Below, one piece after another: positions 43,795 through 52,825 of a stretch of DNA of 64,000 nt (positions are counted from its first letter, which is position 1; each line of letters starts with the position of its first letter). The stretch lies in contig SYDY01000085.1 in NCBI GenBank assembly GCA_005801425.1, positions 1-64,000 of the forward strand, written 5' to 3'. This DNA is from Bdellovibrionales bacterium. Its GTDB lineage: Bacteria > Myxococcota > XYA12-FULL-58-9 > SYDY01. Below the pieces are notes generated by a model that made no database searches, had not been told where the DNA came from, and saw only the letters and a list, made by a program, of their open reading frames with translations. The position numbers and the translations under genes were made by a program.

Positions 43795-46758
43795 ATGATG
43801 TTACGGCGATTTACTCTTTTGGCACCCTTGATGTGTTTACTTTTTGAGACAGTTGCATGCGAAGGGGACAACACAGCAGAAACACGATCTTCAGATGAAG
43901 AGGCCCCATGCATTCCCGTGGATCGCCCCAACGACCACGATGGCGATGGCCTTGTCGATCACGATGACAATTGTCCCACTGTTCCCAATGCATCACAGAC
44001 CCGAGCGGCACAACTCGCAGATACACAACGCACAGATCTTACCTCGCGATCCGAAGGCGATGCGTGTGCCATCAAAAGCATTGAACTCGGAGCACGCCAC
44101 GGATGCTTTCTCACCTATGCGGGAGGCATGAAATGCTGGGGCCATAACGCTCATGGTCAAATTGCGACGGGCGATCCCTACTCGAGAGGTAAAGATACCA
44201 TATTACTCAATGATCAACTCCCGTGGATTGATGCTGGAAGCAGCATCAAAGACATGGCATTGGGCCCGAATCATACGTGCATCGTGTTAACCAACCAAAA
44301 GATTAAATGCTGGGGAAAAGGTGACGCGGGCTTACTTGGAGACATCTCGGATGAGAAAATAGGGGATCACTATGGAGACGACTACAGTGAAACAATCACA
44401 AAAGCACCAGCACAAGAAATTCGTGATGAAACAGCGAATGAGACAGTGATCGACATCACAGCCGGTGAGAACACCACGTGCATGTTGATCCACAATGAAA
44501 ACAATGAAGAAAACAGAATTAAATGTTTTAATGATGAAGGCGTTGCCATAGTCATCGAACAAGCACCAACAACGATTGATCGTATCGATCTTCGAAATCA
44601 ACACATATGCGCATGGTCAAGCACAGAGACGAACAATAGCAGCGTACGTTGCTGGGGTGTCAATTCAGAAGGTCAGTTGGGCACCAATTCTAGAGACGAC
44701 AAAGATGTTCCCACCGTACTCTCCGCGCATTCAATGAACAGTATCGCACAAATTATCACTGGCCGGTCCGCCAGCACATGCGCTATTTACGGTGATGGGA
44801 AAATGGGATGCTGGGGAAGCAATGCTAACGGCATCCTCGGACGCGACAATGATAATAGCGGCGTGGGCTATGAGGATGGCGATTACAGTATGGAGAATAT
44901 TATACAGATAACATTCGAGGCTGAAGGAACAACACGTGTTCTCCAGGCCAGTATTGGATCAGAACACGTTTGTTCTATTTATGATCACACCGTAGCTACT
45001 TCGACGCTACGCAAAGTGAAATGCTGGGGGCGCAACGAAAATTTTAGAACATGGCCCAATCAGTCCACAGATAATATCGGAGATGATGAAAATCGCTCTA
45101 TTCAAGATGCGATAAGTCTTGATGCATCCATGTTGGATGGCATGATGCCGGTCCAAATCAAAACCGGCGATGGTTTCACATGCTTGCTTCGCAATGACAA
45201 TCGCATCCATTGTTGGGGTTCAAACAACGAGGCACAACTTGGCGTAGGCTCTAAGCGAGATAGAGAACCAACCCTCATGCTTCAGTATGTTAAAACCGGA
45301 CTTAACCCCGCACTGCCGCATGATGAGGACGATCTGGACACCGATGGTATTCCATACGTATGCGACAACTGCCCTACAGTGTACAATCCCGATCAATCGC
45401 AAGCCATGCAAGCACAAGACACATCGCGTACCGAATTGCCTCAATTGGGGTTAGGTGATGCGTGTGCGATCAAGAAAGTTGATGCCAATCGTGAACAAGC
45501 ATGCGTCTTACTTTACAGCGGTGCTCTGAAATGTTGGGGCAATAAAGATAACGGTGCTTTAACGTATCTTGCAGAAGACCATATAGGTTTACACCCCGAG
45601 CATATGGGCATCAACCTGCCCTTTGTGAATACAGGCGACCCCGTACGTGATATTGCACTTGGTCATGATCACACATGTGCAGTCTTTTATAATGGTAAAA
45701 TCAAATGTTGGGGTGAAAATAACGATTATGCCCTAGGGCAACTCAACCCCCAACAAAGTGATATTCATGATGACAATAATTTCGGTGATAATCCTTACGA
45801 TTTTGTTTCACAATTGGGTTGGATTGAAATCCGTTCAGAGCCTAGACACCAGCGGGTATCATCGATTGCGGCCGGAGAACTCGCAACATGTGCAACCGTG
45901 CAAGATACGCGCTCAGGGTACAGCAATTACGTCACATGCTGGGGAACACAAGATGAAGGCATTCTAGGACGCGGTTTCGATCATGATGTCAGTGGCATGT
46001 TTGCAACGACATTACCCCTCGCGTTTATCTCTGAAAATGTGGATCATGTGCATCTCAAAAGGCGACATGCCTATGCATGGTCATCAAGCACCCAAAGTGC
46101 CGATGATATCGCATGCTGGGGACGCAATGATGATTCAATACTCGCCCGAAAAACATTCCGAAGCATTCCAGGCATGCCTGAATTTAATGTACCTCTTGAT
46201 GATGTTGAAAAAATCGTCACAGGCTATTCGCACACATGTGGCATCTATGACCAAGGAAAAATTGCGTGCTGGGGCCATGATGACCATGGAAAACTTGGCG
46301 ACGACAACAATGAGACCTCGTGGCGTGATGATGATGAGTTTGTTCTTATCCCTGTCATTTTAGAGGGCGAAGGAACAACACGCGTTTGGGATGCTGCGCT
46401 GACCAATGACGCAACCTGCGCCATCTATGAACACACAACAGGCAATGCAACACAAAAGAAGATCAAATGTTGGGGAAGCAATAGTGACGAGCGTTCCTAC
46501 CCATTAAGTTCCGATAAAAAATATGGGGAAGAATCTTCAGCACCTGTCCGCGATGCACCTTCACTGACATTCACCAACATCATCGGTGATGTAGACCCCA
46601 TCCACATCGCGGCCGGCGAGAGACATTATTGCGTCCTTCGAGCTGACAATCACATTTCGTGCTGGGGCGATAACAACAATGGATCTCTTGGCCTTGGAGC
46701 CGATTTTGATTTCCTAAGGCATATTCCCTACCTGACGCTCGATCTGGGGCTTCGCTAA
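43795..46758 (+). CDS. Lipoprotein with two TSP3-plus-RCC1 halves
   Basis: The 987-residue protein has a lipoprotein signal ending TVAC (about residue 22). Its body is an internal duplication. Each half starts with a thrombospondin-type-3 calcium loop (DHDGDGLVDHDDNCPTVPN near 45; LDTDGIPYVCDNCPTVYN near 515), then a GDACAIK strand and about six to seven RCC1-like repeats with the KCWG signature, so it probably forms two beta-propellers. The acidic, Asn/Asp-rich composition suggests calcium-dependent folding outside the cell. It is more A+T-rich than its neighbours and lies exactly between a full gene and a remnant of that gene's paralogue, so it looks inserted. Confidence 0.82.
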   Translation: MMLRRFTLLAPLMCLLFETVACEGDNTAETRSSDEEAPCIPVDRPNDHDGDGLVDHDDNCPTVPNASQTRAAQLADTQRTDLTSRSEGDACAIKSIELGARHGCFLTYAGGMKCWGHNAHGQIATGDPYSRGKDTILLNDQLPWIDAGSSIKDMALGPNHTCIVLTNQKIKCWGKGDAGLLGDISDEKIGDHYGDDYSETITKAPAQEIRDETANETVIDITAGENTTCMLIHNENNEENRIKCFNDEGVAIVIEQAPTTIDRIDLRNQHICAWSSTETNNSSVRCWGVNSEGQLGTNSRDDKDVPTVLSAHSMNSIAQIITGRSASTCAIYGDGKMGCWGSNANGILGRDNDNSGVGYEDGDYSMENIIQITFEAEGTTRVLQASIGSEHVCSIYDHTVATSTLRKVKCWGRNENFRTWPNQSTDNIGDDENRSIQDAISLDASMLDGMMPVQIKTGDGFTCLLRNDNRIHCWGSNNEAQLGVGSKRDREPTLMLQYVKTGLNPALPHDEDDLDTDGIPYVCDNCPTVYNPDQSQAMQAQDTSRTELPQLGLGDACAIKKVDANREQACVLLYSGALKCWGNKDNGALTYLAEDHIGLHPEHMGINLPFVNTGDPVRDIALGHDHTCAVFYNGKIKCWGENNDYALGQLNPQQSDIHDDNNFGDNPYDFVSQLGWIEIRSEPRHQRVSSIAAGELATCATVQDTRSGYSNYVTCWGTQDEGILGRGFDHDVSGMFATTLPLAFISENVDHVHLKRRHAYAWSSSTQSADDIACWGRNDDSILARKTFRSIPGMPEFNVPLDDVEKIVTGYSHTCGIYDQGKIACWGHDDHGKLGDDNNETSWRDDDEFVLIPVILEGEGTTRVWDAALTNDATCAIYEHTTGNATQKKIKCWGSNSDERSYPLSSDKKYGEESSAPVRDAPSLTFTNIIGDVDPIHIAAGERHYCVLRADNHISCWGDNNNGSLGLGADFDFLRHIPYLTLDLGLR

Positions 46759-46867
46759 GGCAACGCGCTACGATGAGGCGATTCAACGCCGATTAATGCA
46801 ATTCGCAAGCCAAGTGGTCATGGGGGAGCCCCATGTGGTGAAACCTGTGTATTTGACCCAGAGTTAA
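46759..46867 (+). pseudogene. 3' remnant of a paralogue of the 41.6 kb gene
   Basis: Starting two bases after the RCC1 stop codon, 36 codons read ATRYDEAIQRRLMQFASQVV... through VVKPVYLTQS and a TAA, in frame. They match the last 36 codons of the 692-residue gene (43605-43712) at about 31 residues, with many of the base differences synonymous. That pattern shows the copy evolved as a working coding sequence before its 5' part was lost or replaced by the RCC1 gene. Confidence 0.88.
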
Positions 46868-46892
46868 CCCCGATTTGTTCCAGTAATTTATG

Positions 46893-46909
46893 GTATTGTG
46901 GGTACACTT
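46893..46909 (+). promoter_or_regulatory. Conserved upstream motif of the first HExxH gene
   Basis: GTATTGTGGGTACACTT matches 15 of 17 bases with the motif before the second tandem gene. TACACT (46903-46908) is a plausible -10 element 7 bases before the ATG. Confidence 0.45.
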
Positions 46910-46915
46910 TTCCCC

Positions 46916-48397
46916 ATGTGTGCTGCCATTTCACGCTCTGAGCCCCAGGATAGCCGCATTACACGCGCTGCCGCAGTTGTGACCGAGGTTTCTACCGCAG
47001 CGTTCGGCGTTGGCCTTGTCAGCGTGAGCTTGCCCCAGCTGTTAGAAAAATCAGGCCGTGTTCTGTTTCATGAATTGGCCCACTGGCGTGGTTATGGCGC
47101 GGTGTGCGGTTTCGATCCAACGCCATATCTCCATGATTTTTGTGGCCCGCGCCAAATTGTTTATCCAACGCGCCATGGACCGCCTGCCTGTTCGATCATC
47201 ACCCAATTCGTTCTTTACACCAAGGAGCACGGTGCCGCCTGGAGCGTTTGGCAAGCGATGACATTTGGCAATTTGAGCACGACGCCTATCATGGATCAAT
47301 TTCCAAATGAGTATTTTGATGGTCTTGCTATGTACGGGAAGGCGGAAGAAACGTGCAATATGACAAGCAGTGCGCTTGGACGCCGATTGGGATGGGCCGA
47401 TTCGAACGCTTACTATATGCTTAGCGGTGTTTTTTGCGATGCAGCTTTGTTTACTTCGACGGCTTTCTTGATGGGATATGCTTCTGGGGCGGCATTACGT
47501 TCCGCGCATTATAAAACCCCGAGCCAGCGTGCTTATGCTTACGCTGCACTCATTTCGCTTGGCGCTTCTCTCCATCTGTCCATTGTCGGCGCATTTTCCA
47601 TACACGGGAATGCTTCTACGGATTATACCGATATCCGAAGTGCTGCAAAAATTCTCGCTGTGGATCGTGGGGATGATGCGGACGATTTGCGAAAGACATT
47701 TCTTACTTTGTTGACGCTCCCTCCATTGATTGCGCCGATACTGGGACTTGTGGCTGCATGGGGCAACAGTCCAATCAATGTGTCCGACGACCTACGGCAT
47801 TCGTTGGGAATTGAAGAAAAAAACACATGGTCGCAAACGATCATTTCATTCTCCTATCCATTGGCCATGATGTTGCCTGTGTGGGGCCTTATGGAAGACA
47901 CCAAAATAATCTCGCATGATGCAGGTCAAAGCGTCGATGCGCTGGCGCTTGTGGTCGGTGCTGCGACGAGCATTGCCGTATTGGCAAGCAACGGTCGTCG
48001 CCAATGCACGACAGCGATGGCTCCGGTTCCAGTGCCCACGGTGATTCGTGTTTTGCGCGGTCTTGAAGATACTTGCAATCTCACCGCGGGGATTTCTTTT
48101 ATCGCAGCGGCAGCCAGAGAGCTTCAGGGACCACCGAATAAGCAATCCGTCGAATCGGCGTTTGGATTAAATCCTGATTATCTTGTGGCCATAAGTGCCA
48201 CAGCCGCAGGTTGGGTCCTGGGTGCCGCCCGTGGATTGATGGAGCGCCGTTTTGTGCGTCAGCATGCGGCTGCTTTGCGCGTGGGGCGGGTCGAAGCACC
48301 AAACCCCGCACCAGTCGTTGCGCCAAACCATGTGCCGCATCATGTGTTCGAAATCGATGTGGATGCTGTGATGTCGCGGAATGAATCCGATGTGTGA
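46916..48397 (+). CDS. Polytopic membrane protein with HExxH motif, tandem copy 1
   Basis: The 493-residue protein has about eight hydrophobic segments. Right after the first comes a zinc-protease-type motif, H52-E-L-A-H56, in LFHELAHWRGYGAVCGF, then a conserved stretch with many invariant polar residues (FCGPRQIVYPTRHGPP). HExxH at the end of a membrane helix suggests an intramembrane or membrane-anchored metalloprotease, but no third zinc ligand can be assigned and the family is not recognised. The start at 46916 is preferred over GTG at 46898 because it aligns with the paralogue's start. Confidence 0.65.
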   Translation: MCAAISRSEPQDSRITRAAAVVTEVSTAAFGVGLVSVSLPQLLEKSGRVLFHELAHWRGYGAVCGFDPTPYLHDFCGPRQIVYPTRHGPPACSIITQFVLYTKEHGAAWSVWQAMTFGNLSTTPIMDQFPNEYFDGLAMYGKAEETCNMTSSALGRRLGWADSNAYYMLSGVFCDAALFTSTAFLMGYASGAALRSAHYKTPSQRAYAYAALISLGASLHLSIVGAFSIHGNASTDYTDIRSAAKILAVDRGDDADDLRKTFLTLLTLPPLIAPILGLVAAWGNSPINVSDDLRHSLGIEEKNTWSQTIISFSYPLAMMLPVWGLMEDTKIISHDAGQSVDALALVVGAATSIAVLASNGRRQCTTAMAPVPVPTVIRVLRGLEDTCNLTAGISFIAAAARELQGPPNKQSVESAFGLNPDYLVAISATAAGWVLGAARGLMERRFVRQHAAALRVGRVEAPNPAPVVAPNHVPHHVFEIDVDAVMSRNESDV

Positions 48398-48428
48398 TGT
48401 GCAAGTGAAGTATTCATAGCGCCGCCGC

Positions 48429-48445
48429 GTATCGCGGGTACACTT
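48429..48445 (+). promoter_or_regulatory. Conserved upstream motif of the second HExxH gene
   Basis: GTATCGCGGGTACACTT is the partner of the motif at 46893-46909. TACACT (48439-48444) ends 9 bases before the ATG, so each tandem copy probably has its own promoter. Confidence 0.45.
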
Positions 48446-48453
48446 AACGTTAG

Positions 48454-50184
48454 ATGTCCAGGATTGTTCGCCACCACGCCCAGGATAGCAGTGCTGCTAA
48501 AACGGTTGCCAAGGTATCCGCAGAGGTTGTGACCACGTTGGCGGGCACGGGCCTTGTGTGTGTGGGTGTGCCCCGTGTGGTCGACAGGGCTGCGGTGATA
48601 CTGTTGCACGAAATGTCCCACTGGGCGGGATATGCAGCGGTATGCGGTTTTGATCCACGCCCTTATCTCACCGATTTTTGTGACCCGCGGCAAATTGTTT
48701 ATCCCACGAGAGATGGCCCTCCCAGCTGTTCGCTGATGACCGAATTTCTTCTTTACGCCAAGGAGCATGGTGCGGGGTGGAGTATTTGGCAAGTGATGAC
48801 ATATGGCTCAATCAGCGACACACCCATCAAGGATCAGTTCGCCGGTGATGTTTTTTCGGGTCTTGCTTTGTATCGTGCAGCCGGAGATCGCAATATCACC
48901 AGCAGTGCCCTTGGGTCCCGGCTGGGCGTGGTTGATGCAGAGGCTTATTACACGCTCAGCGGTGTATTTTCGGATGCCATCTTGACGACTTCCATGGCTT
49001 TTGTACTGGGACATGCTGCGGGTGTGGCATTTCGTGGAGCCAGCCGTGAAACATTGGGTGAGCGTGCACATGGCTATGCAGGCGGTATCCTGTTTTTGGC
49101 CGGTCTCCATTTTGGTATTCTTGCCGTAGAAACCACGTTCAAAAATGCATCAACAGACAGCAGCGATATTCAAAAGGCGGCAATAGGCTTGGCTGTGGAT
49201 CGTGGGGCTGATGCGGACGCTTTGAAGGGAACATTGCTCGCGATATTGCTCATTCCGCCGCTTGTTGCCCCGATGCTGGGACTTGCGGTGGCGTGGAGAA
49301 ACAGCCCAGTCACTTTATCGGATCGCGGCATGTCCAGACTGCTTCTCCAGGCGGCACGGGATGAACAGCATCCTGAACATACACGTGCACGAGAGATGCT
49401 TGATTCAGTGGGTGAGGATGTGCCGCATGAGATCTTTGTGGAGAGGGTTTCGGAACGTCTTGCAAAAAATCCGGCACTGGCGCGTGCCTTGATCGAGGCG
49501 TTACAAACTTCTTTGGGGATTGAAAATCAAAATACCTGGGCCAAAACGACCATGTCGATGACCTATCCGTTGGCCATGATGTTGCCTGCATGGCACTTTT
49601 TAGAAAATGCCAATGCCATGCCTCATGAAGTGGGTCAAACGGCTGATGTTCTGGCGATTGCAGTGGGCGGTATCACGGCTGCGAGCCTGGTGTTAAGCCA
49701 TGGGCAGCGTTTCTTCGCACAAGACGTAAAGCCTCCAGCATCGATGACGGTTCGTGTTTTGCGTGGCTTGGAAGATACGTGCATGTTAACCGCAGGGATC
49801 TCTTTTGTGGCTGCGGGAGTTCGCGGGTTGCAGGGGCCTCCCGGCGAGCAATCGGTTGAATCGGCATTGGGATGGAACCCTGATTATGTGGTGGGTGTTG
49901 CTGCAACCGCCGCAGGATGGATTTTTGGTGCGGCCCGTGGATTCTTGGAACGCCGTTCTGTACGTGCGCACGTGGATCAGATGCGTGTGCCGAGGCGTGT
50001 GCGTGTACCGGAGCCTGAATCAGTACCAGTGCCAGTGCCTGTACCAGTACCCGTCTTAGAGTCAGCATCCGTTGTCGCTGGTGTGCCCGCTCCTATGGCG
50101 GTGAATGGTATGGTTGTGATTGATCTGGATGATGTGGTGGGCGCTACTCCTGAATTTCTTCAAGGGCATGAGTCCGAAGTGTGA
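48454..50184 (+). CDS. Polytopic membrane protein with HExxH motif, tandem copy 2
   Basis: The 576-residue protein is a close tandem paralogue of the preceding gene and shares the first helix, H52-E-M-S-H56, the CGFDPRPYL and PRQIVYPTR blocks and the C-terminal helices (DYVVGVAATAAGWIFGAARG). It differs by an insert of about 70 charged residues (about 290-360, GMSRLLLQAARDEQHPEHTR...) in a loop, and by a Val/Pro dipeptide tail (VPVPVPVPVPV) near residue 525. Both copies keep HExxH and the same spacing, which argues that it is functional. The substrate is unknown. Confidence 0.65.
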   Translation: MSRIVRHHAQDSSAAKTVAKVSAEVVTTLAGTGLVCVGVPRVVDRAAVILLHEMSHWAGYAAVCGFDPRPYLTDFCDPRQIVYPTRDGPPSCSLMTEFLLYAKEHGAGWSIWQVMTYGSISDTPIKDQFAGDVFSGLALYRAAGDRNITSSALGSRLGVVDAEAYYTLSGVFSDAILTTSMAFVLGHAAGVAFRGASRETLGERAHGYAGGILFLAGLHFGILAVETTFKNASTDSSDIQKAAIGLAVDRGADADALKGTLLAILLIPPLVAPMLGLAVAWRNSPVTLSDRGMSRLLLQAARDEQHPEHTRAREMLDSVGEDVPHEIFVERVSERLAKNPALARALIEALQTSLGIENQNTWAKTTMSMTYPLAMMLPAWHFLENANAMPHEVGQTADVLAIAVGGITAASLVLSHGQRFFAQDVKPPASMTVRVLRGLEDTCMLTAGISFVAAGVRGLQGPPGEQSVESALGWNPDYVVGVAATAAGWIFGAARGFLERRSVRAHVDQMRVPRRVRVPEPESVPVPVPVPVPVLESASVVAGVPAPMAVNGMVVIDLDDVVGATPEFLQGHESEV

Positions 50185-50213
50185 TCTGGTCGCTTTTATG
50201 CTATTTCAAGCGC

Positions 50214-50969
50214 ATGACCAAACGCAAAGGCGCTCGTTCGCGCGCCGATGTTTCTCCTGAGATTTTGCGCGAACTCAATCAAGGCACTGTCGAAACGGCA
50301 ACGTTATCAGAAGCGTTGGTTATCGATTTCGAAATTCTTGCGCGAAACGTAGGGATCTCCGTGGGATCCCTTGAAGGACTTGGTATTTTAAAACGCATGC
50401 GTGCTGTGGGTGCTGCCATTGAAAACTGGAAGATCTACGCATCACATCCCTCGGACACCGTACGAGGTTGGGCAGCTTTTGCGGTTGTCTCCGAACCGGA
50501 TCTTGCCTTTATGCAAAAGCTCAAAGCCATGCGCCATTTTGCGGCCGATCCTCATTTTGGTGTGCGCGAATGGGCATGGCTTGCACTGCGTGATGACGTC
50601 GCGAAGCATCTGGTCATGGCGCTCAAACTTTTGATGCCGTGGGCCCAGGATCCTGATCCGAATATTCGTCGTTTTGCGTCGGAAGTGACAAGGCCGCGTG
50701 GTGTGTGGTGCGCACATATTGTGGCGCTTAAAAATGAACCCGAGCGTGCGCAACATATTTTAGAAACACTGCGCGCCGATGACTCAAAATACGTGCGTGA
50801 CTCGGTGGCCAATTGGCTCAACGATGCGAGCAAAACAAAATCCGAATGGGTGATTGCACTTGTGAAACGTTGGGAGCGTGAATCGCCTTGTCCTGAAACC
50901 CACGCGATTGCAAAACGTGCGTTGCGAAGTGTGGCGCAGCTTCGTTTTACTGGAAAAGATTTCCAATAA
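50214..50969 (+). CDS. DNA alkylation repair (AlkD-like) HEAT-repeat protein
   Basis: The 251-residue protein consists of HEAT-like helical repeats of the AlkC/AlkD DNA glycosylase group. It begins with ADVSPEILRELNQGTVETATLSEAL, a signature of one branch of DNA alkylation repair proteins. Repeats such as VRGWAAFAVV, FGVREWAWLAL and DPNIRRFASEVTRPRGVW supply Trp, Arg and Asp residues for lesion binding. The enzyme would excise alkylated bases in the cytosol. The start at 50214 drops 11 residues that overlap the upstream gene's end. Confidence 0.75.
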   Translation: MTKRKGARSRADVSPEILRELNQGTVETATLSEALVIDFEILARNVGISVGSLEGLGILKRMRAVGAAIENWKIYASHPSDTVRGWAAFAVVSEPDLAFMQKLKAMRHFAADPHFGVREWAWLALRDDVAKHLVMALKLLMPWAQDPDPNIRRFASEVTRPRGVWCAHIVALKNEPERAQHILETLRADDSKYVRDSVANWLNDASKTKSEWVIALVKRWERESPCPETHAIAKRALRSVAQLRFTGKDFQ

Positions 50970-51083
50970 AAAAAATGATACACGTATTGATGATCGCAAT
51001 GAAATGGGCAACAAACCAGGAATATAACCGATTTATTAGATGTACTTATTTGCCTGGCCGCCTGTGACACGTGGAGAATTCTC

Positions 51084-51374
51084 ATGGCCAATCCAGTAGG
51101 TCCTATTGCCAATCATCAGAGTGTCAATAAAATTCCAACCCTACAAAATACGGCGGTGAATGCAACGCTATTTCAAAATGCCAATGTAACGACGACAGGC
51201 GTGACGACACCTCTGGGTGTTCAGCTGCCGATACAAGCCACTGTCAAAGAGCGAAGTGTTCAAAATATGCCGGTGTTTGAAACAACCGAGCATAAAGTGG
51301 GAAACGACGAGAATAACGGTTGTTGCGCTGCATTGTGTTTGTTTGCTCTTTGCGCGGCAGCGGCCAAGAAGTAA
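51084..51374 (+). CDS. Small protein with Cys-rich hydrophobic C-terminus
   Basis: The 96-residue protein has a polar, Asn/Thr/Val-rich body without a signal peptide and ends in a hydrophobic cysteine-rich tail, GCCAALCLFALCAAAAKK, with four Cys in 12 residues. Such a tail could insert in a membrane or be a substrate for host S-acyl transferases, but no family is recognised. GTGGAG lies 7 bases before the ATG. No operon partner is clear; the DTW gene follows 42 bases later. Confidence 0.6.
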   Translation: MANPVGPIANHQSVNKIPTLQNTAVNATLFQNANVTTTGVTTPLGVQLPIQATVKERSVQNMPVFETTEHKVGNDENNGCCAALCLFALCAAAAKK

Positions 51375-51416
51375 TTCAATTGGCTTTTGACATAAATCGC
51401 GCTAAGCCCAGCCCCC

Positions 51417-52025
51417 ATGGGCCACCGCGCCAAAAGCCATGAACGCTGTCTTGTTTGTAAAATGCATCAAGAGCTATGCATATGCGACGCCATACCCAAG
51501 CTTGATGTGTTAACACGGGTTGTTTTGATCATGCATCGCCGGGAATGTGCCAAAACCACCGCAACCGGTCCGCTTGCTCTGTTGGCATTGCCCAACAGTG
51601 AATTGCATATCCACGGCCACCGTGAGGCGCCTCTCAATTTTGAAAGCCTCAAGGATCCGGCCCGGCGAGCACTCCTGCTTTTTCCTGACGATGATGTTCC
51701 CGTACTAACGCCTGAGTGGCTGCGCAGCAGTACATCAATTCCCGACAGGCCGATTACCTTGGTGGTCCCTGATGGCAGTTGGCGCCAAGCCAAAAAAATG
51801 AGTGTTCGTATCCCTGGGCTTGAACATGCGGAGCGTGTGAGGCTTCCTGAGGGGCCGCCAAGCGCCTATCAATTGCGTGAGGAAACGCGCTACGAAGGCT
51901 TGGCCACGTTTGAGGCGATTGCGCGGGCATTGGGTTGCATCGAATCGAAAGACGTCCAAACCCAATTAGAAACCCTGTTCAATTTGATGGTGAAGAGAAC
52001 GCTTTCAACGCGCGGGGTTAAGTAG
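51417..52025 (+). CDS. DTW-domain tRNA-uridine aminocarboxypropyltransferase family
   Basis: The 202-residue protein has the zinc-ribbon-like start of DTW proteins (CLVCKMHQELCIC), the HRRECAKTT segment and the domain signature, here varied to DGSW (VVPDGSWRQAKKM). The strand RYEGLATFEAIARAL follows. E. coli TapT and relatives add the 3-amino-3-carboxypropyl group from SAM to uridine 47 of tRNA, while other members modify position 20. The target here is not determined. Length is normal. Confidence 0.83.
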   Translation: MGHRAKSHERCLVCKMHQELCICDAIPKLDVLTRVVLIMHRRECAKTTATGPLALLALPNSELHIHGHREAPLNFESLKDPARRALLLFPDDDVPVLTPEWLRSSTSIPDRPITLVVPDGSWRQAKKMSVRIPGLEHAERVRLPEGPPSAYQLREETRYEGLATFEAIARALGCIESKDVQTQLETLFNLMVKRTLSTRGVK

Positions 52026-52054
52026 TCGCTTGCGGTGATTTGTAAATGTTTTAT

Positions 52055-52131
52055 TGTAGGGGCGGTTCGTGAACCGCCCTATAAGAATTTGATTTAAACA
52101 CCGCACGGGCGCTTCGCGAAGCGCCCCTACA
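52055..52131. repeat. Composite palindromic element, copy 3
   Basis: TGTAGGGGCGGTTCGTGAAC... to ...GCGCCCCTACA, 77 bp, is in the same orientation as copy 1. Both inner palindromes are intact. It lies between the convergent DTW and GST genes. Confidence 0.9.
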
Positions 52132-52151
52132 TGATAATATAGGTGGTATCG

Positions 52152-52802
52152 TCACGACAAAATAATCTCAGGTGAATTTTCCTGCCACGGCTCAACCTTG
52201 GCCATGATGGCATCAAACATGGGCGCAGCAATAAGCGCATTAAGCCACGCACGCGTTGCAGGATAGGGGGCCGTGTTGAACCACGATCCCGCAGCACCGG
52301 CAAATTGACGCACAAACGGCATGATCGCCTGATCAGCAAGTGTTTGTGTTTTACCACACAGAAAACGCGTGGTGACCAGGCGTGTTTCGAGTTCTTCTAA
52401 AAAAATCTCGGCACACGTTCTGTGAAATACGGGATCTGCATTCTCGTTTTTGTCGGCGTATTTAAACCTGTCCAAATTGGTTTTGAATTCGCCGTCGCAC
52501 TTTGAAATCAGAGCAAGCGCATCATCAAGTGTTCCCACGCTGGGCTTAAGCCAACCTTTAGGATCGGATCGTTGCAACGTCCACAGCATGATCTCCAAGC
52601 TCTCATCGATCACGGTGCCATCGGTTAGCAAAAGAACAGGGACCGTTCCTTTTGGCGATATGGTGAGCATGTGCTCAGGTTTTTTGCTTAAAATGATTTC
52701 ACGCAAGCATACCTGTTGTTCACTGACAAGAAGCGCAGCCCGTGCACGCATGGCGTAGGGACAACGTCGAAAGCTGTACAAAATAGGGAGGTCGGTTCTC
52801 AT
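52152..52802 (-). CDS. Glutathione S-transferase family protein
   Basis: The 216-residue cytosolic protein has an N-terminal thioredoxin-like GST domain with SFRRCPYAMRAR (possible catalytic Cys, omega/beta-like), the cis-Pro loop KGTVPVLLL and the substrate motif IDESLEIM. A helical C-terminal domain (about 85-216) follows. It probably conjugates or reduces with glutathione. TATAAA lies 5 bases before the ATG. Confidence 0.87.
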   Translation of the reverse strand: MRTDLPILYSFRRCPYAMRARAALLVSEQQVCLREIILSKKPEHMLTISPKGTVPVLLLTDGTVIDESLEIMLWTLQRSDPKGWLKPSVGTLDDALALISKCDGEFKTNLDRFKYADKNENADPVFHRTCAEIFLEELETRLVTTRFLCGKTQTLADQAIMPFVRQFAGAAGSWFNTAPYPATRAWLNALIAAPMFDAIMAKVEPWQENSPEIILS

Positions 52803-52807
52803 GGGAC

Positions 52808-52813
52808 TTTATA
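52808..52813 (-). promoter_or_regulatory. -10 element of the GST gene
   Basis: TATAAA on the minus strand ends 5 bases before the ATG. No ribosome binding site fits in the gap, so the message is probably leaderless. Confidence 0.4.
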
Positions 52814-52825
52814 CCATACTTGATT

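Noticed and set aside
51417-52025. Naming the DTW gene tapT
   Set aside because: DTW proteins modify different tRNA positions and the signature here is varied (DGSW), so the exact enzyme cannot be named from sequence.
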